The notes under the pieces are model-generated. The model made no database searches and was not told where the DNA came from. It was given only the letters and a program-made list of their open reading frames with translations. This document shows positions 16,451 to 25,320 of a stretch of DNA of 64,000 nucleotides, piece by piece. The stretch is taken from positions 372,001 to 436,000 of the forward strand of contig NZ_CAIT01000009.1 of NCBI RefSeq assembly GCF_000296815.2, read 5' to 3'. Position numbers and translations under genes: made by a program. Position 1 is the first letter of the stretch. Each line of letters starts with the position of its first letter. The DNA comes from Fibrisoma limi BUZ 3. GTDB lineage: Bacteria; Bacteroidota; Bacteroidia; Cytophagales; Spirosomataceae.

Positions 16451-17767
16451 ATGCAGGAACCATCTCTCCGTAAAGTCATAACAACCACGCAGCTTTGGGC
16501 GATTGCGGTCGGCCTGGTTATTTCCGGCGAATACTTCGGCTGGAATTACGGCTGGGCCGTTGCCGGTACGGTCGGGTTTCTGATCGCTACGCTGCTGGTT
16601 ACGGTGCTGTATCTGGCGTTTATCTTTAGCTATACAGAGTTGACTACGGCCATTCCAGACGCGGGCGGACCGTTTGCATACGCATTCCGTGCGTTTGGAC
16701 CAACGGGTGGATTCATAGCCGGTTTTGCAACGCTGATCGACTTCCTGATGGCTCCCCCGGCGATTGCGGCTGCCCTCGGGGCCTATGCTCACTTTCTGAA
16801 CCCCGCCCTGCCGGTACTCGGCGTAGCGGCTGTCTCCTACGTTGTTTTTATCGGCATTAATATTCTGGGCATTCGGGAAGCCGCCAACTTCTCGGTGATC
16901 GTCACTGTACTTTCCGTGGTTGAACTGCTGGTATTCATGGCCCTCGTCGCACCGGCTTTCAAGATGGACAACGTACTGGCGCATAATGAGTCGTTCGGCG
17001 TCGGGGGCATCTTTGCTGCCCTGCCCTTCGCGATCTGGTTCTATCTCGCAATTGAAGGCGTAGCGATGGTGGCGGAAGAAGTAAAGGAGCCCAAAAAGAC
17101 CATTCCCCGAGGGTATCTGCTGAGCATCGGTACGCTGGTTGTCCTGGCACTGGGAACGATGCTGCTATGCGCCGGTGCCGGCGACTGGCGATTGATCAGT
17201 GAACTGGACTATCCCTTGCCTGAAACCCTCGCACTGACGCTGGGCCGTCAGAATGCCTGGGCAAAAATCTTTGCCGGGCTGGGTTTGTTCGGCCTGATTG
17301 CCTCATTTCATGCCAACACCATCGGGTATTCGCGGCAGTTGTATGCCCTGGCCCGGGCGGGCTACCTCCCCCGTTTTCTGGCACAGGTAAATCCCCGTTT
17401 TCGAACACCGCACTGGTCTTTAATTGTGGGTGGCCTGATTGGTTTGCTGGCCTTGTTTTCCGGCACCACCAGCCAGATCATCATTTTATCCGTAATCGGA
17501 GCGCTGATGATGTACATTGTCAGCCTGCTGAGTCTGTTAAGACTACGTCGGAAAGAACCGAGCCTTCCCCGGCCCTTCCGAACACCCTACTACCCCGTTA
17601 TCCCTCTGATTGCCTTAGCTTTATCGGTCGTTTGTCTGGTAGCTATTGCGTACTATAACCCGCTGCTGAGTGCCCTGTTCGCGGGGTTGATGTTCGGATC
17701 GTGGCTCCTTTTCCGCCTGTTCATCCTGCGAACAGTGCAGTCTACTGCAACCGGGTTATCCAAGTAG
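16451..17767 (+). CDS. eat: APC-superfamily permease, ethanolamine permease type
   Basis: The 438-residue protein has about 12 hydrophobic helices and belongs to the amino acid-polyamine-organocation superfamily. The N-terminal stretch VISGEYFGWNYGWAVAG, the following FSYTELTTAIPDAGGPFAYA and GFIAGFATLIDFLMAPPAIA closely match the ethanolamine permease branch, which imports ethanolamine by proton symport or exchange. No ethanolamine ammonia-lyase genes are nearby, so the substrate is inferred. I start at ATG 16451 because the in-frame TTG 16418 lies in a repeat. Confidence 0.85.
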   Translation: MQEPSLRKVITTTQLWAIAVGLVISGEYFGWNYGWAVAGTVGFLIATLLVTVLYLAFIFSYTELTTAIPDAGGPFAYAFRAFGPTGGFIAGFATLIDFLMAPPAIAAALGAYAHFLNPALPVLGVAAVSYVVFIGINILGIREAANFSVIVTVLSVVELLVFMALVAPAFKMDNVLAHNESFGVGGIFAALPFAIWFYLAIEGVAMVAEEVKEPKKTIPRGYLLSIGTLVVLALGTMLLCAGAGDWRLISELDYPLPETLALTLGRQNAWAKIFAGLGLFGLIASFHANTIGYSRQLYALARAGYLPRFLAQVNPRFRTPHWSLIVGGLIGLLALFSGTTSQIIILSVIGALMMYIVSLLSLLRLRRKEPSLPRPFRTPYYPVIPLIALALSVVCLVAIAYYNPLLSALFAGLMFGSWLLFRLFILRTVQSTATGLSK

Positions 17768-17873
17768 AATTTGCTTCTGTAGGGCAATATTCCGTTACTT
17801 ACGGGGTTTTTCATGATAAGACGTCCGCTTGTGTGACCCTTCAGTTGTCAATCGTCTGATTGTCACAGTGCAG

Positions 17874-18959
17874 ATGTCTTTTGCTCAATCTATGACACTT
17901 ATTGAACGCATACAAAATGTATTTCGGTCCGGTAAGCAACCCGTTACTACCCAGGTTGCGCCGGTTCTATCCGCTATTCCCTCAACTTCCGCGGTGCAGG
18001 CAACCGTACAACCCGACGTATTAATTGCTGATGTACCCTACGTAGTCGAGCCACTGCCTCACTGGATCGCCGATGAGGACGCGTTACGTGACGAGGGCGT
18101 GCTTTTTGGTCTATCGGAAGCCGGGCCTGAAGAGAAAGTGGCTGTTATTCGTTATCATTTTGCCCAACAAACCGCTCCCGTTGAGCAGGAAATCGAGCGA
18201 TACACTGAAAAAATTGGTGAACTGAACCTGCTCATTGAGCAGAAAGGAACCCGTATCAACGATCTGCGGCAGCAACTCGACAAACTCCGTACCCGCTCAT
18301 TTGTCGAGACGTACCTGCCGCGGACGTTGATCGGCCTATGCTTATCCATCGTGATGTGCATTGGTACGTTCTTTTTAATCGACGATACGCTCCAGCCGAC
18401 TTTCCCCAACAACCGGTGGATCGCGGTGGGTGTTTACCTTACGGGCATGTTTGGCCTGTTCAACCGCACGTCGGTATTTCATGATGCCGGAGCCCGGCTT
18501 TCGGGTCGTCGGCTCCTCGAGGAAATCGGGTTACCGCTGGCGACATCGCTGTTTGTGCTGGCGCAGGCCTGGTCAACGCGACCAGTCTGGTCGGCGCTTG
18601 CCCTGTTTGTTTTCGTCTTTTTCGTGTTTCTGCTGGCGGGTAAGCTAACGTTAGGGCTGTTCACCGTACTGGGCAATGATCTGGCGGGCCTTCAAACCAA
18701 TCGGCAGCTACGCCGTGATCGGGAGCAGCAAGTGCCCGTTCTGGAAGCCAGTCTCCATCAGCTTACCCAGGAAACTGATACCATCCGGGCGCAGAAGTGG
18801 CCGCTGGTGACGGCCCTCAACCGGACAGAAGCCGAGGTAACCCGATTGAACGCCCGGCGGGATCAGCTTGTTAACCTATTTATCAGCGAATTCGAATTGG
18901 CCCGCAGCCTCCGGGACCGGCTCACGGAACGGCAACGGGCGGAAATTTTGACCAGGTAA
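17874..18959 (+). CDS. Membrane protein with flanking coiled coils, unknown function (pair member 1)
   Basis: The protein has 361 residues from ATG 17874; ATG 17892 (before TLIERIQNVF) is an alternative. A variable N-terminus (1-60) leads to an acidic conserved-looking segment ADEDALRDEGVLFGL, a coiled coil (about 100-142), four hydrophobic helices (about 150-172, 181-197, 217-233, 238-266) and a second coiled coil (about 275-358) rich in Glu, Arg and Gln. Both coiled coils would lie on the same side of the membrane. I recognise no family. The next gene encodes a protein of the same plan, 86 bases downstream after a large inverted repeat, so the two probably form one membrane complex. Confidence 0.82.
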   Translation: MSFAQSMTLIERIQNVFRSGKQPVTTQVAPVLSAIPSTSAVQATVQPDVLIADVPYVVEPLPHWIADEDALRDEGVLFGLSEAGPEEKVAVIRYHFAQQTAPVEQEIERYTEKIGELNLLIEQKGTRINDLRQQLDKLRTRSFVETYLPRTLIGLCLSIVMCIGTFFLIDDTLQPTFPNNRWIAVGVYLTGMFGLFNRTSVFHDAGARLSGRRLLEEIGLPLATSLFVLAQAWSTRPVWSALALFVFVFFVFLLAGKLTLGLFTVLGNDLAGLQTNRQLRRDREQQVPVLEASLHQLTQETDTIRAQKWPLVTALNRTEAEVTRLNARRDQLVNLFISEFELARSLRDRLTERQRAEILTR

Positions 18960-18962
18960 AAA

Positions 18963-19031
18963 GGTATTCGGTTTACGGTTTTAGGCCTGACCATCTGGGC
19001 AGCGCTCACCGAAAACTGTAAACCGAATACC
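18963..19031. repeat. Stop-proximal inverted repeat with GGTTTACGGT words
   Basis: GGTATTCGGTTTACGGTTTT at 18963-18982 pairs with 19012-19031 over 20 bases, the only deviation being a G-U pair. The loop is 29 bases. It starts 4 bases after a stop codon, and a further CGTAAAC word follows directly. Confidence 0.85.
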
Positions 19032-19045
19032 GTAAACGCGCAACT

Positions 19046-20419
19046 ATGGAACCTACGAACAATCCCGACTTTCAGCACGGCTACACGAGTGGTGTGGAGG
19101 GCGTAAACCGGGAAACATACGAAGGCTATCTGTCGAGTCAGGTCAGCAACGAGTGGCTTACCGAACGGATTGGCGAAAAACGGGCCGAACTACAACGTAC
19201 GGACGATAAACTGACCGAGGCCACCGAAGCCCGGCGTACTGCCTATGCCGACCTTCAAACGCACGCACTGAAAGTCGAACAGCTATCGAAACAGGTCAGC
19301 CAGCGGGAACGCGACCGGCAAGCTCTGGAAGCCGACCGCGACCAGCTACGGGAGCGACGTACCAAAGCCGCGCCCGAGTACTCCCTGCTGGCGGGGCTGC
19401 TGTTTCTGATCGCGGGGATCTCGTTCCTGGCGGGCGATCTGATCATCTCGCATGAGATCGTAGCCTACGCCCTGAACATCCGCAACACGAACGAAGCCTG
19501 GGCGTTTGCGGTGGGTCTGGCGATGGTGTCTATCCTGCTGAAACCGGCCTACGACCGGCTCATTGAACAACCGTATCAGGAGAATCCCGAACGTAACCGG
19601 ACTAAATACGAACGCTTCAAGATAATTCTGGCCGTTTTTGCGGTGGTGACGCTGGCCGTTCTGGGCTGGTTCCGGTACGAAGCCTACCGCACCGATCAGT
19701 TGAAAGCAGCGATTAACAAGTCGATCCGGCAGATGCAGTTCAACAATACAGATCCGTCGGGCGCTACGCAGGCGCTGGACCCGGCAACACTGAATCGGAT
19801 TGAGAAACAGTTGCAGGAGTCCAACGAGCTGAACCTGACACTGGTGAATAGCCCCTGGGCATTGCTGTCGTTTGTGCTGAGTGGGATTTTGTTTGCGCTG
19901 GCCGGCGCGGTCTGTCTGGGTATTGCCCTGCCGGTGCTATCGGCGTTCTGGTTCCGCTGGTTACAGGCCGATATCAAGCTCTGGAAACTACGTCGGCGCC
20001 TGAAGCGGCTCGACAGGGAGCTGGCTCCGATTGAACAGCAACTGGCCGAAGAGCGTACCCAGCAGAACGTGTTGCAGCACAATCTCGACCTGTTGCCCTC
20101 ACTGGATGAACTGCGACAGGAACGTCAGCTCATTACGGCCCAGTTGAACGAATTAATGGCCGACCTGAAACTGGCCCAGACCGACAGCCGGATTCACAAC
20201 TTCAATGATGGCTACGGCCAGGGCGAAGCAGCCCGAAACGTGTTGAGTGCGGAAGAACAGCGGCAGTTGCAAAAGGAAATGCTGTCGTTGCAGAACAGCG
20301 GACGTAATGGCCGCACATCCGGTACTAACGGCAATCCGGCCGACAAAGCGCCGAACGGTAAGCCACAAGGATCACGACCGTTCCAGACAATCCGCAAGTT
20401 TCTGTCCGACGACCTGTAG
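19046..20419 (+). CDS. Membrane protein with flanking coiled coils, unknown function (pair member 2)
   Basis: The 457-residue protein repeats the architecture of its upstream neighbour: an N-terminal coiled coil (about 35-108), four hydrophobic helices (about 113-135, 150-166, 192-210, 270-300), and a C-terminal coiled coil (about 310-382), then a polar tail rich in Asn, Gly and Lys. Two related short motifs stand at opposite ends: FQHGYTSGVEGVNRETY (residues 9-25) and NFNDGYGQGEAARNV (about 387-401), both of the form GYxxG plus a downstream Arg. The motifs could be contact sites between subunits. No family is recognised. It ends at a perfect hairpin shared with a converging gene. Confidence 0.82.
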   Translation: MEPTNNPDFQHGYTSGVEGVNRETYEGYLSSQVSNEWLTERIGEKRAELQRTDDKLTEATEARRTAYADLQTHALKVEQLSKQVSQRERDRQALEADRDQLRERRTKAAPEYSLLAGLLFLIAGISFLAGDLIISHEIVAYALNIRNTNEAWAFAVGLAMVSILLKPAYDRLIEQPYQENPERNRTKYERFKIILAVFAVVTLAVLGWFRYEAYRTDQLKAAINKSIRQMQFNNTDPSGATQALDPATLNRIEKQLQESNELNLTLVNSPWALLSFVLSGILFALAGAVCLGIALPVLSAFWFRWLQADIKLWKLRRRLKRLDRELAPIEQQLAEERTQQNVLQHNLDLLPSLDELRQERQLITAQLNELMADLKLAQTDSRIHNFNDGYGQGEAARNVLSAEEQRQLQKEMLSLQNSGRNGRTSGTNGNPADKAPNGKPQGSRPFQTIRKFLSDDL

Positions 20420-20434
20420 ACTTACCTCTGATTG

Positions 20435-20477
20435 ATTCCCAGAGTCCAGAAAGTTGAATCTTCTGGACTCTGGGAAT
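20435..20477. terminator. Bidirectional terminator hairpin
   Basis: A 17-base perfect stem (ATTCCCAGAGTCCAGAA at 20435-20451 with its complement at 20461-20477) and a 9-base loop lie between two converging genes whose stops are at 20419 and 20484. Confidence 0.85.
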
Positions 20478-20483
20478 CACTGT

Positions 20484-21050
20484 TTATTTAATTCGGAAAT
20501 TAATACCAATGCTCGTACGCCACTGACTGGCATCCAGAGCCGGGCGTCCACTGTTGGTTAGCATACGTTCCGCCAGTCCTTCCAGCGACCAGCGCTTACC
20601 CAATCGGTAATGAATGCCTAGCCCCGCATGCGTCTGAAGCGTATTCGCATATTGCGGTGATCCAAATTGCTGTGGGCTGGGACTGGCGTAATCGGTGTAG
20701 TATTTAGTACGTCCATACATGGCTCCGGCCTGTGCAAACAAAGCAACCCGCTGACCTCTCACAAAATAATATCGCGTAGACAATCCGCCACCCCAGAACT
20801 TCGTCTGTGAACCATCGTTTGCGTCGTAACGGGCATCGAGCGCTACTGACCAGCCATCCTTCAGAAAGTACTGCACGCGCGGTGCAACATGGTATGAATT
20901 GCCAATGTACCCTGCATACCCAAAGCCCGTGCTAACGCCCAGATTAATACGTCCCTGCCCCAACAACGTTTGCTGCCGGTCATTGATGGCTGTTTGGGCC
21001 TGAACGGTCAAGGACAAACAGATCAGGAAAAGAATTGAAAAGTTTTTCAC
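20484..21050 (-). CDS. Outer-membrane beta-barrel protein (porin-like), unknown function
   Basis: From GTG 21050 the protein is 188 residues: a Sec signal peptide (KNFSILFLICLSLTVQAQ) and then eight or so amphipathic strands alternating aromatic and polar residues (INLGVSTGFGYAGYIG, WSVALDARYDAND, VALFAQAGAMYG), ending TSIGINFRIK, as in outer-membrane barrels. A longer reading from 21176 would start inside the neighbouring transporter and lacks a signal peptide, so it is rejected. Unusually, a TAATTTTG promoter box overlaps the GTG start, so the true start is uncertain. Confidence 0.8.
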   Translation of the reverse strand: MKNFSILFLICLSLTVQAQTAINDRQQTLLGQGRINLGVSTGFGYAGYIGNSYHVAPRVQYFLKDGWSVALDARYDANDGSQTKFWGGGLSTRYYFVRGQRVALFAQAGAMYGRTKYYTDYASPSPQQFGSPQYANTLQTHAGLGIHYRLGKRWSLEGLAERMLTNSGRPALDASQWRTSIGINFRIK

Positions 21051-21057
21051 AAAATTA
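21050..21057 (-). promoter_or_regulatory. TAATTTTG box overlapping the GTG start of the beta-barrel gene
   Basis: On the minus strand the box reads TAATTTTG with a TTG 18 bases upstream. Its last G is the first base of the GTG start codon at 21050. Either the transcript is leaderless and internal, or the box is not used. Confidence 0.4.
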
Positions 21058-21147
21058 TTGCAATTGGTTTGCAGGCAAGATACCGCCGAGGCCAGATTCG
21101 TTCGAATCCAGACGCATCTTTTAACACATTTTAGGATAACGTATCCC

Positions 21148-22386
21148 TCAGAACACAACGCCCGCCACCAGGCCACCGAGGATTAGCAGGAAAGGAGGAA
21201 CACGGGTAAATTCCTGCAAAACGATGGTGCAGATAACAATCATGACGGAGGGCCAGTGCGGAACCATCGGCTCAAACAGCACCAGAGCCGCAGCCGCCGT
21301 GAGCCCCGTGCTGGCGGCATTGATGCCTTCCAGCGACGCCCGAACGACGCGGTACCGCTTGAGTTGATCCCAGAACCGGTAGACAAAGAAGATTAGAAAC
21401 GTACCGGGCAGAAAGATTCCGGCCGTTGACACGCAGCTCCCCCAGAACTGACCGTACACACCCGTATCGCGCATAGACAATGCCCCAATGTACGATGAGA
21501 AGGCAAATACCGGCCCCGGAACCGCCTGCACCAGTCCCAGTCCCGACAGGAACTCCTCCCGGGTCAGATATTGCTTAAACGCGACGAACTCGTTGTAGAG
21601 CATGGGGGTCAGCACCTGCCCCCCACCAAATACGAGGCTACCGTTACGATAGAAGTTCTCGAACAGACGGACGGGCAACGACTGCGTAATAGCACCAAGG
21701 GTAGCAGCCGCAATCAGTACCCCCAGCCACAGAAAGAAATTGGCCCACTCGACCCGGAGCGGTATTTTGTCCATGCGCTGCTGCTTCTCATACGTCAGTG
21801 CCGTCGTAACGCCACCCACCACAATCACAACCGGCGTCATGTAGGGCGATCGGAACGCGTAGGCCGTCAGTGCAGCCAGTATCGCCAGGACCAGACTGGT
21901 TTGGTTTTTAATAACTTTCCGGCCAATCCGGTATCCGGCCACAATCAGAAAGCCGACGGCCATAGGTTGAATAAACCGGGCGAAATGCAGGGATAACTGC
22001 TTCTGTTCGAGGTAGTAGACGCCAATACCGGCAGCCGTCATAATTGATACGGCCGGCAGCACCCAAAGCAATAACGTCAGGTAAGCGAGGTTCGGACCAC
22101 CGATTTTGAAGCCCAGCGCCGTTATGGTCTGCGTGGAGGTGGGGCCCGGCAGCACTTGGCAGAGTGCGTTAAGCTCCATCAACTCCTCCTCAGTCAGGTA
22201 CCGGCGTTGCCTGACAAACCGATCGAACATCATCGCCAGATGCACCTGCGGTCCCCCAAACGTAGTCAGCGCCAGAATCAGCACATCCTTCAGGAAGATT
22301 ATGTACCGGATTCGGCGCACCGGCTTAACCGTCGTCAGGTTGGGAAGCATGCGGTTTGGTAAGCGAAAGAGGAGATGTCTGTACAT
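21148..22386 (-). CDS. chrA: Chromate transporter, ChrA family (two-domain)
   Basis: The 412-residue membrane protein has the duplicated CHR architecture. The first half shows TTFGGPQVHLAMM and QVLPGPTSTQTITALGF; the second shows LVFGGGQVLTPMLYNEFV and QAVPGPVFAFSSYIG. Around ten to twelve membrane helices are expected. ChrA proteins export chromate and confer resistance, but many chromosomal copies are untested. No other metal-resistance gene lies nearby. ATG 22350 (before LPNLTTVKP) is an alternative start that removes a short basic leader. Confidence 0.9.
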   Translation of the reverse strand: MYRHLLFRLPNRMLPNLTTVKPVRRIRYIIFLKDVLILALTTFGGPQVHLAMMFDRFVRQRRYLTEEELMELNALCQVLPGPTSTQTITALGFKIGGPNLAYLTLLLWVLPAVSIMTAAGIGVYYLEQKQLSLHFARFIQPMAVGFLIVAGYRIGRKVIKNQTSLVLAILAALTAYAFRSPYMTPVVIVVGGVTTALTYEKQQRMDKIPLRVEWANFFLWLGVLIAAATLGAITQSLPVRLFENFYRNGSLVFGGGQVLTPMLYNEFVAFKQYLTREEFLSGLGLVQAVPGPVFAFSSYIGALSMRDTGVYGQFWGSCVSTAGIFLPGTFLIFFVYRFWDQLKRYRVVRASLEGINAASTGLTAAAALVLFEPMVPHWPSVMIVICTIVLQEFTRVPPFLLILGGLVAGVVF

Positions 22387-22498
22387 GCCAACGCCAATTG
22401 TGACTTGTTGAGCTGAATTAACTACAAACTCAACAGTCTATCTCGGCATTGCCTTACTTTCTTACTAAATAATCAAATCTGATGTCAGTTTACAAAAA

Positions 22499-22532
22499 AA
22501 GGCTACCAATTTCTGTTAGAATCGATAGCCTT
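22499..22532 (-). terminator. Intrinsic terminator of the 2-oxoglutarate dioxygenase gene
   Basis: On the minus strand AAGGCTA and TAGCCTT pair over 7 bases around a 20-base loop and are followed by a run of T. It is 22 bases beyond the stop codon. Confidence 0.7.
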
Positions 22533-22554
22533 CCAGAGAATACTAACAATAGAG

Positions 22555-23529
22555 CTACGCTTTTTTCAGCCCTAGTTCGCGCAGGCGTTCATCCAGAAAC
22601 TCGCCAGCCGTCATATCGGTGTATAGTTTAGGATGTTCAGCGTCAACGCAACTCTCCAGACACGTCAGGTCCATGCTGCCCCGGGGGTGCATGAAGAACG
22701 GAATGGAATAGCGGGATGTGTTCATCAACTCGCGGGGCGGGTTCACGACCTGGTGAATCGTCGACTTCAGTTTGTGGTTTGTCAGCCGGTCCAGCATATC
22801 ACCTACGTTCACGATGACCTGATCAGGCAGCGCCGTGATCGGTATCCACTTTCCATCGCGACGAAGCACCTGAAGACCATCGGCGCTGGCACCCATCAGC
22901 AACGTGATGAGGTTAATATCCCCGTGCGCAGCCGCCCGCACAGCCCCGTCCGGCACTACGTTCGGATCGAGCGGGAAGTAATGCAGCGCCCGCAGGATGC
23001 TGTCGCCGTTCTGTACCTTGTCCTCAAAATAATCTTCCGGCAGTTTGAGGTACAGGGCAATGGCCCGCAGCAACGTCCGGCCCGCATTTTCGAGCGTCCG
23101 GTACGTCGACAGGGTATTTTCCCCAAAGGCCGGGTACTCGTCCGGGAACACATTGGCCGGCATATCCCCTACGGGTTCGGGCTGGCCAATGTGGTAAAAC
23201 TCTTTCAGATCAGCCACCTTAAATCCTTTGGCCGTTTCTTTTCCCTTGCCGACATAGCCGCGCTGGCCATTCAGTTCAGGGTGCTCATATTTCTGTTTTA
23301 CAGCATCGGGGGCCGAAAAGAATTCCTTGACGGCTGCGTATAAACGCTGGGTCATTTCGTCCGTCAGACCGTGGTTTTTTATTGCCACAAAGCCGATCTG
23401 ATTAAAAGCCCGGCCTAATTCCTGCACGAAACGCGCCTTACGCTCAGGATCACCGGATGTAAAATCGGCCAGATCGAGCGATGGTATCTCGTCGTATAGA
23501 GGCTGTTCAACAACTGCTTGCTCTGTCAT
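22555..23529 (-). CDS. 2-oxoglutarate/Fe(II)-dependent dioxygenase, isopenicillin N synthase family
   Basis: The 324-residue protein has the N-terminal DIOX_N region (residues about 15-125, EIPSLDLADF and GFVAIKNHGL) and a C-terminal double-stranded beta helix. The iron ligands are visible as His202, Asp204 (AAHGDINLI) and His259 (STIHQVV), and the 2-oxoglutarate carboxylate motif as RYS at 273-275 (RYSIPFF). It should hydroxylate or otherwise oxidise a small molecule in the cytoplasm; the substrate is not apparent. A TAATTTTG box lies 16 bases before the ATG. It stands alone between a transporter and a kinase gene. Confidence 0.9.
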   Translation of the reverse strand: MTEQAVVEQPLYDEIPSLDLADFTSGDPERKARFVQELGRAFNQIGFVAIKNHGLTDEMTQRLYAAVKEFFSAPDAVKQKYEHPELNGQRGYVGKGKETAKGFKVADLKEFYHIGQPEPVGDMPANVFPDEYPAFGENTLSTYRTLENAGRTLLRAIALYLKLPEDYFEDKVQNGDSILRALHYFPLDPNVVPDGAVRAAAHGDINLITLLMGASADGLQVLRRDGKWIPITALPDQVIVNVGDMLDRLTNHKLKSTIHQVVNPPRELMNTSRYSIPFFMHPRGSMDLTCLESCVDAEHPKLYTDMTAGEFLDERLRELGLKKA

Positions 23530-23545
23530 ACGTTAACAATTTATA

Positions 23546-23553
23546 CAAAATTA
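23546..23553 (-). promoter_or_regulatory. -7 box of the dioxygenase gene (TAATTTTG)
   Basis: A perfect TAnnTTTG match on the minus strand, 16 bases before ATG 23529. The -33 TTG is not clear. Confidence 0.55.
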
Positions 23554-23692
23554 CGAAAGTTTACGGAACCGACGGGCTAGCAGAGCGCCCCCTTATTGCG
23601 GAACTAATGAGGGGTAAGCTGAAACATCTCTCCAACCTGCTCTGTTTAGTTTAAACCATCTATTGCGGATTTTGAAGTAGGTACTCAACGGT

Positions 23693-25264
23693 ATGGAAAA
23701 GGATCTTGGCGACCGCCCCCGGTCATCTGACTCGCTCTGGCAGGTGGCCCTGGATCAGTCGGCCAGTGGTATAGTTATTTACGAAGCTGACCGTCGGGAT
23801 GATGGCCAGATCGATGCCCTATGGGTACGTCTGGTTAACCGACGGGCAGAGGATATAATTGGCCTGGCCAGGCAGGATATGATCAATCAGAAAGCCGCCA
23901 ATTTGTTTCCATCTGCTCAGCCCACTACCCTCTGGGAAAACATACATCACGTCATCAACACGGGCAAACCCCACCGTTCCGAGCTGTTTTACCAGGTCAG
24001 CCGAACGCACAAAGACCATTGGTTTGATCTGTGCATTGAACCCGTTGGCGACGGACAGTGTGCCGTGGTATCGTTTACGGATATTACAGCGTTGAAGAGC
24101 ACCACGCAGGCCCTAATGGGGGAAGCGATCCTCTTCGAGACCCTATCCACGACCGTACCGGGCATGTGCGTCGTGGTCGTTGACCACAATCAGCAAATAC
24201 TCTTTGCCAATGGAGAACTTCCGGGTCTCTACAGCAACCGGCACCCGGAAGAGATGATCGGTCAGCCGATTATCGATACGATCATACCCGAGTTCAAGGC
24301 TGACTGGAAACGCTACGTCGGTACGGCACTCAACGGCGAACAGCACTCGTTCAGCGACCATTGGGGCGGCTGGCGGTGTGAATGTTACGTTGGCCCGGTT
24401 CGTAATGAACTGGGCGAGATTACGATGGGCATCTGCGTGTACCGCAACGTATCGGAACAGTACCGACAGCAGCAAACCCTTCAGCGCATGAACAATGACC
24501 TTCAGCGTTCTAACAAAAGCCTGGAACAGTTTGCCTACGTAGCTTCCCATGACCTGCAGGAACCCTTACGTAAAATCAAATCCTTCGGCGATGTTCTGGC
24601 GGAACGATACGCAGACCAGCTCGATGAAGCTGGTCATGACCTGATCCGGCGTATGCAGTCGGCCGCCGACCGAATGAACACATTAATCCGGAACCTGTTG
24701 AATTACGCCCGGCTTACGCCCCCCACGGACGTATCCCAACAGGCAAATTATCGGCTGATTAGTCTGATTGATCTGCTGAACGATTTGCAGACGGATCTGG
24801 AGGTAATGGTCAACGAGCACCAGGCTATTCTGAAGGTAGGTACAACCATTCCGATGGTGCCGGGCGACCCGACGCAGCTACGGCAGTTGTTCCAGAACCT
24901 GATTGTAAATGCCATCAAATTCAGTCGGCCTGACATCCAACCCAAGGTAACCGTTTCCGGCAGCCTGATCAGGGGGGTCGACGTACCGGAATTCCCGACT
25001 GTTGATCGAACGCAGGAATATGCAATCGTCAGTGTGCAGGACAATGGGATCGGTATCGATCCGAAGGACTATGAAAAGATTTTTGGTCTGTTCAGCCGAT
25101 TGCACGGCCGCCAGCAGTTTGCCGGATCAGGGATTGGGCTCGCCACCTGCAAGCGGGTAGTTGAAAATCACGGTGGTACTATTGCGGTCGAGAGTAAAGT
25201 CGGGCGTGGTTCTACGTTCCGGGTTTACTTACCGCTACACGTACCCGAACAGATAGTTAATTAG
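23693..25264 (+). CDS. PAS-domain sensor histidine kinase
   Basis: The 523-residue protein has two PAS-like domains (about residues 14-135 and 148-255), a coiled segment, and a HisKA domain with phospho-acceptor His286 in VASHDLQEPLRKIK. The HATPase domain shows the N box NLIVNAIKFS (402-411), G1 box QDNGIGI (449-455) and G2 box GSGIGLATCKRVV (478-490). No signal peptide or membrane helix is present, so it is a cytosolic sensor, of the kind often related to phytochrome-type kinases. There is no receiver domain and no adjacent response regulator, so it is an orphan kinase. Confidence 0.92.
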   Translation: MEKDLGDRPRSSDSLWQVALDQSASGIVIYEADRRDDGQIDALWVRLVNRRAEDIIGLARQDMINQKAANLFPSAQPTTLWENIHHVINTGKPHRSELFYQVSRTHKDHWFDLCIEPVGDGQCAVVSFTDITALKSTTQALMGEAILFETLSTTVPGMCVVVVDHNQQILFANGELPGLYSNRHPEEMIGQPIIDTIIPEFKADWKRYVGTALNGEQHSFSDHWGGWRCECYVGPVRNELGEITMGICVYRNVSEQYRQQQTLQRMNNDLQRSNKSLEQFAYVASHDLQEPLRKIKSFGDVLAERYADQLDEAGHDLIRRMQSAADRMNTLIRNLLNYARLTPPTDVSQQANYRLISLIDLLNDLQTDLEVMVNEHQAILKVGTTIPMVPGDPTQLRQLFQNLIVNAIKFSRPDIQPKVTVSGSLIRGVDVPEFPTVDRTQEYAIVSVQDNGIGIDPKDYEKIFGLFSRLHGRQQFAGSGIGLATCKRVVENHGGTIAVESKVGRGSTFRVYLPLHVPEQIVN

Positions 25265-25314
25265 TTCAGGGTTTACAGTTTCCTGCCAGCGTCGAAACCT
25301 GTAAACCCTGAACT
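25263..25314. repeat. Inverted repeat between converging genes
   Basis: AGTTCAGGGTTTACAG (25263-25278) pairs exactly with CTGTAAACCCTGAACT (25299-25314) around a 20-base loop; the kinase stop codon overlaps the left arm. The arms contain a GGTTTACAG word like that of the other repeats. It probably serves as a bidirectional terminator. Confidence 0.8.
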
Positions 25315-25320
25315 GAATAC

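Noticed and set aside
22633-23343. A 236-codon plus-strand frame opposite the dioxygenase gene
   Set aside because: The minus-strand gene has complete iron and 2-oxoglutarate motifs; the opposite frame shows none.
23693-25264. Orphan kinase as part of a two-component operon
   Set aside because: Neither neighbour encodes a receiver-domain protein; both flanking genes are on the opposite strand.
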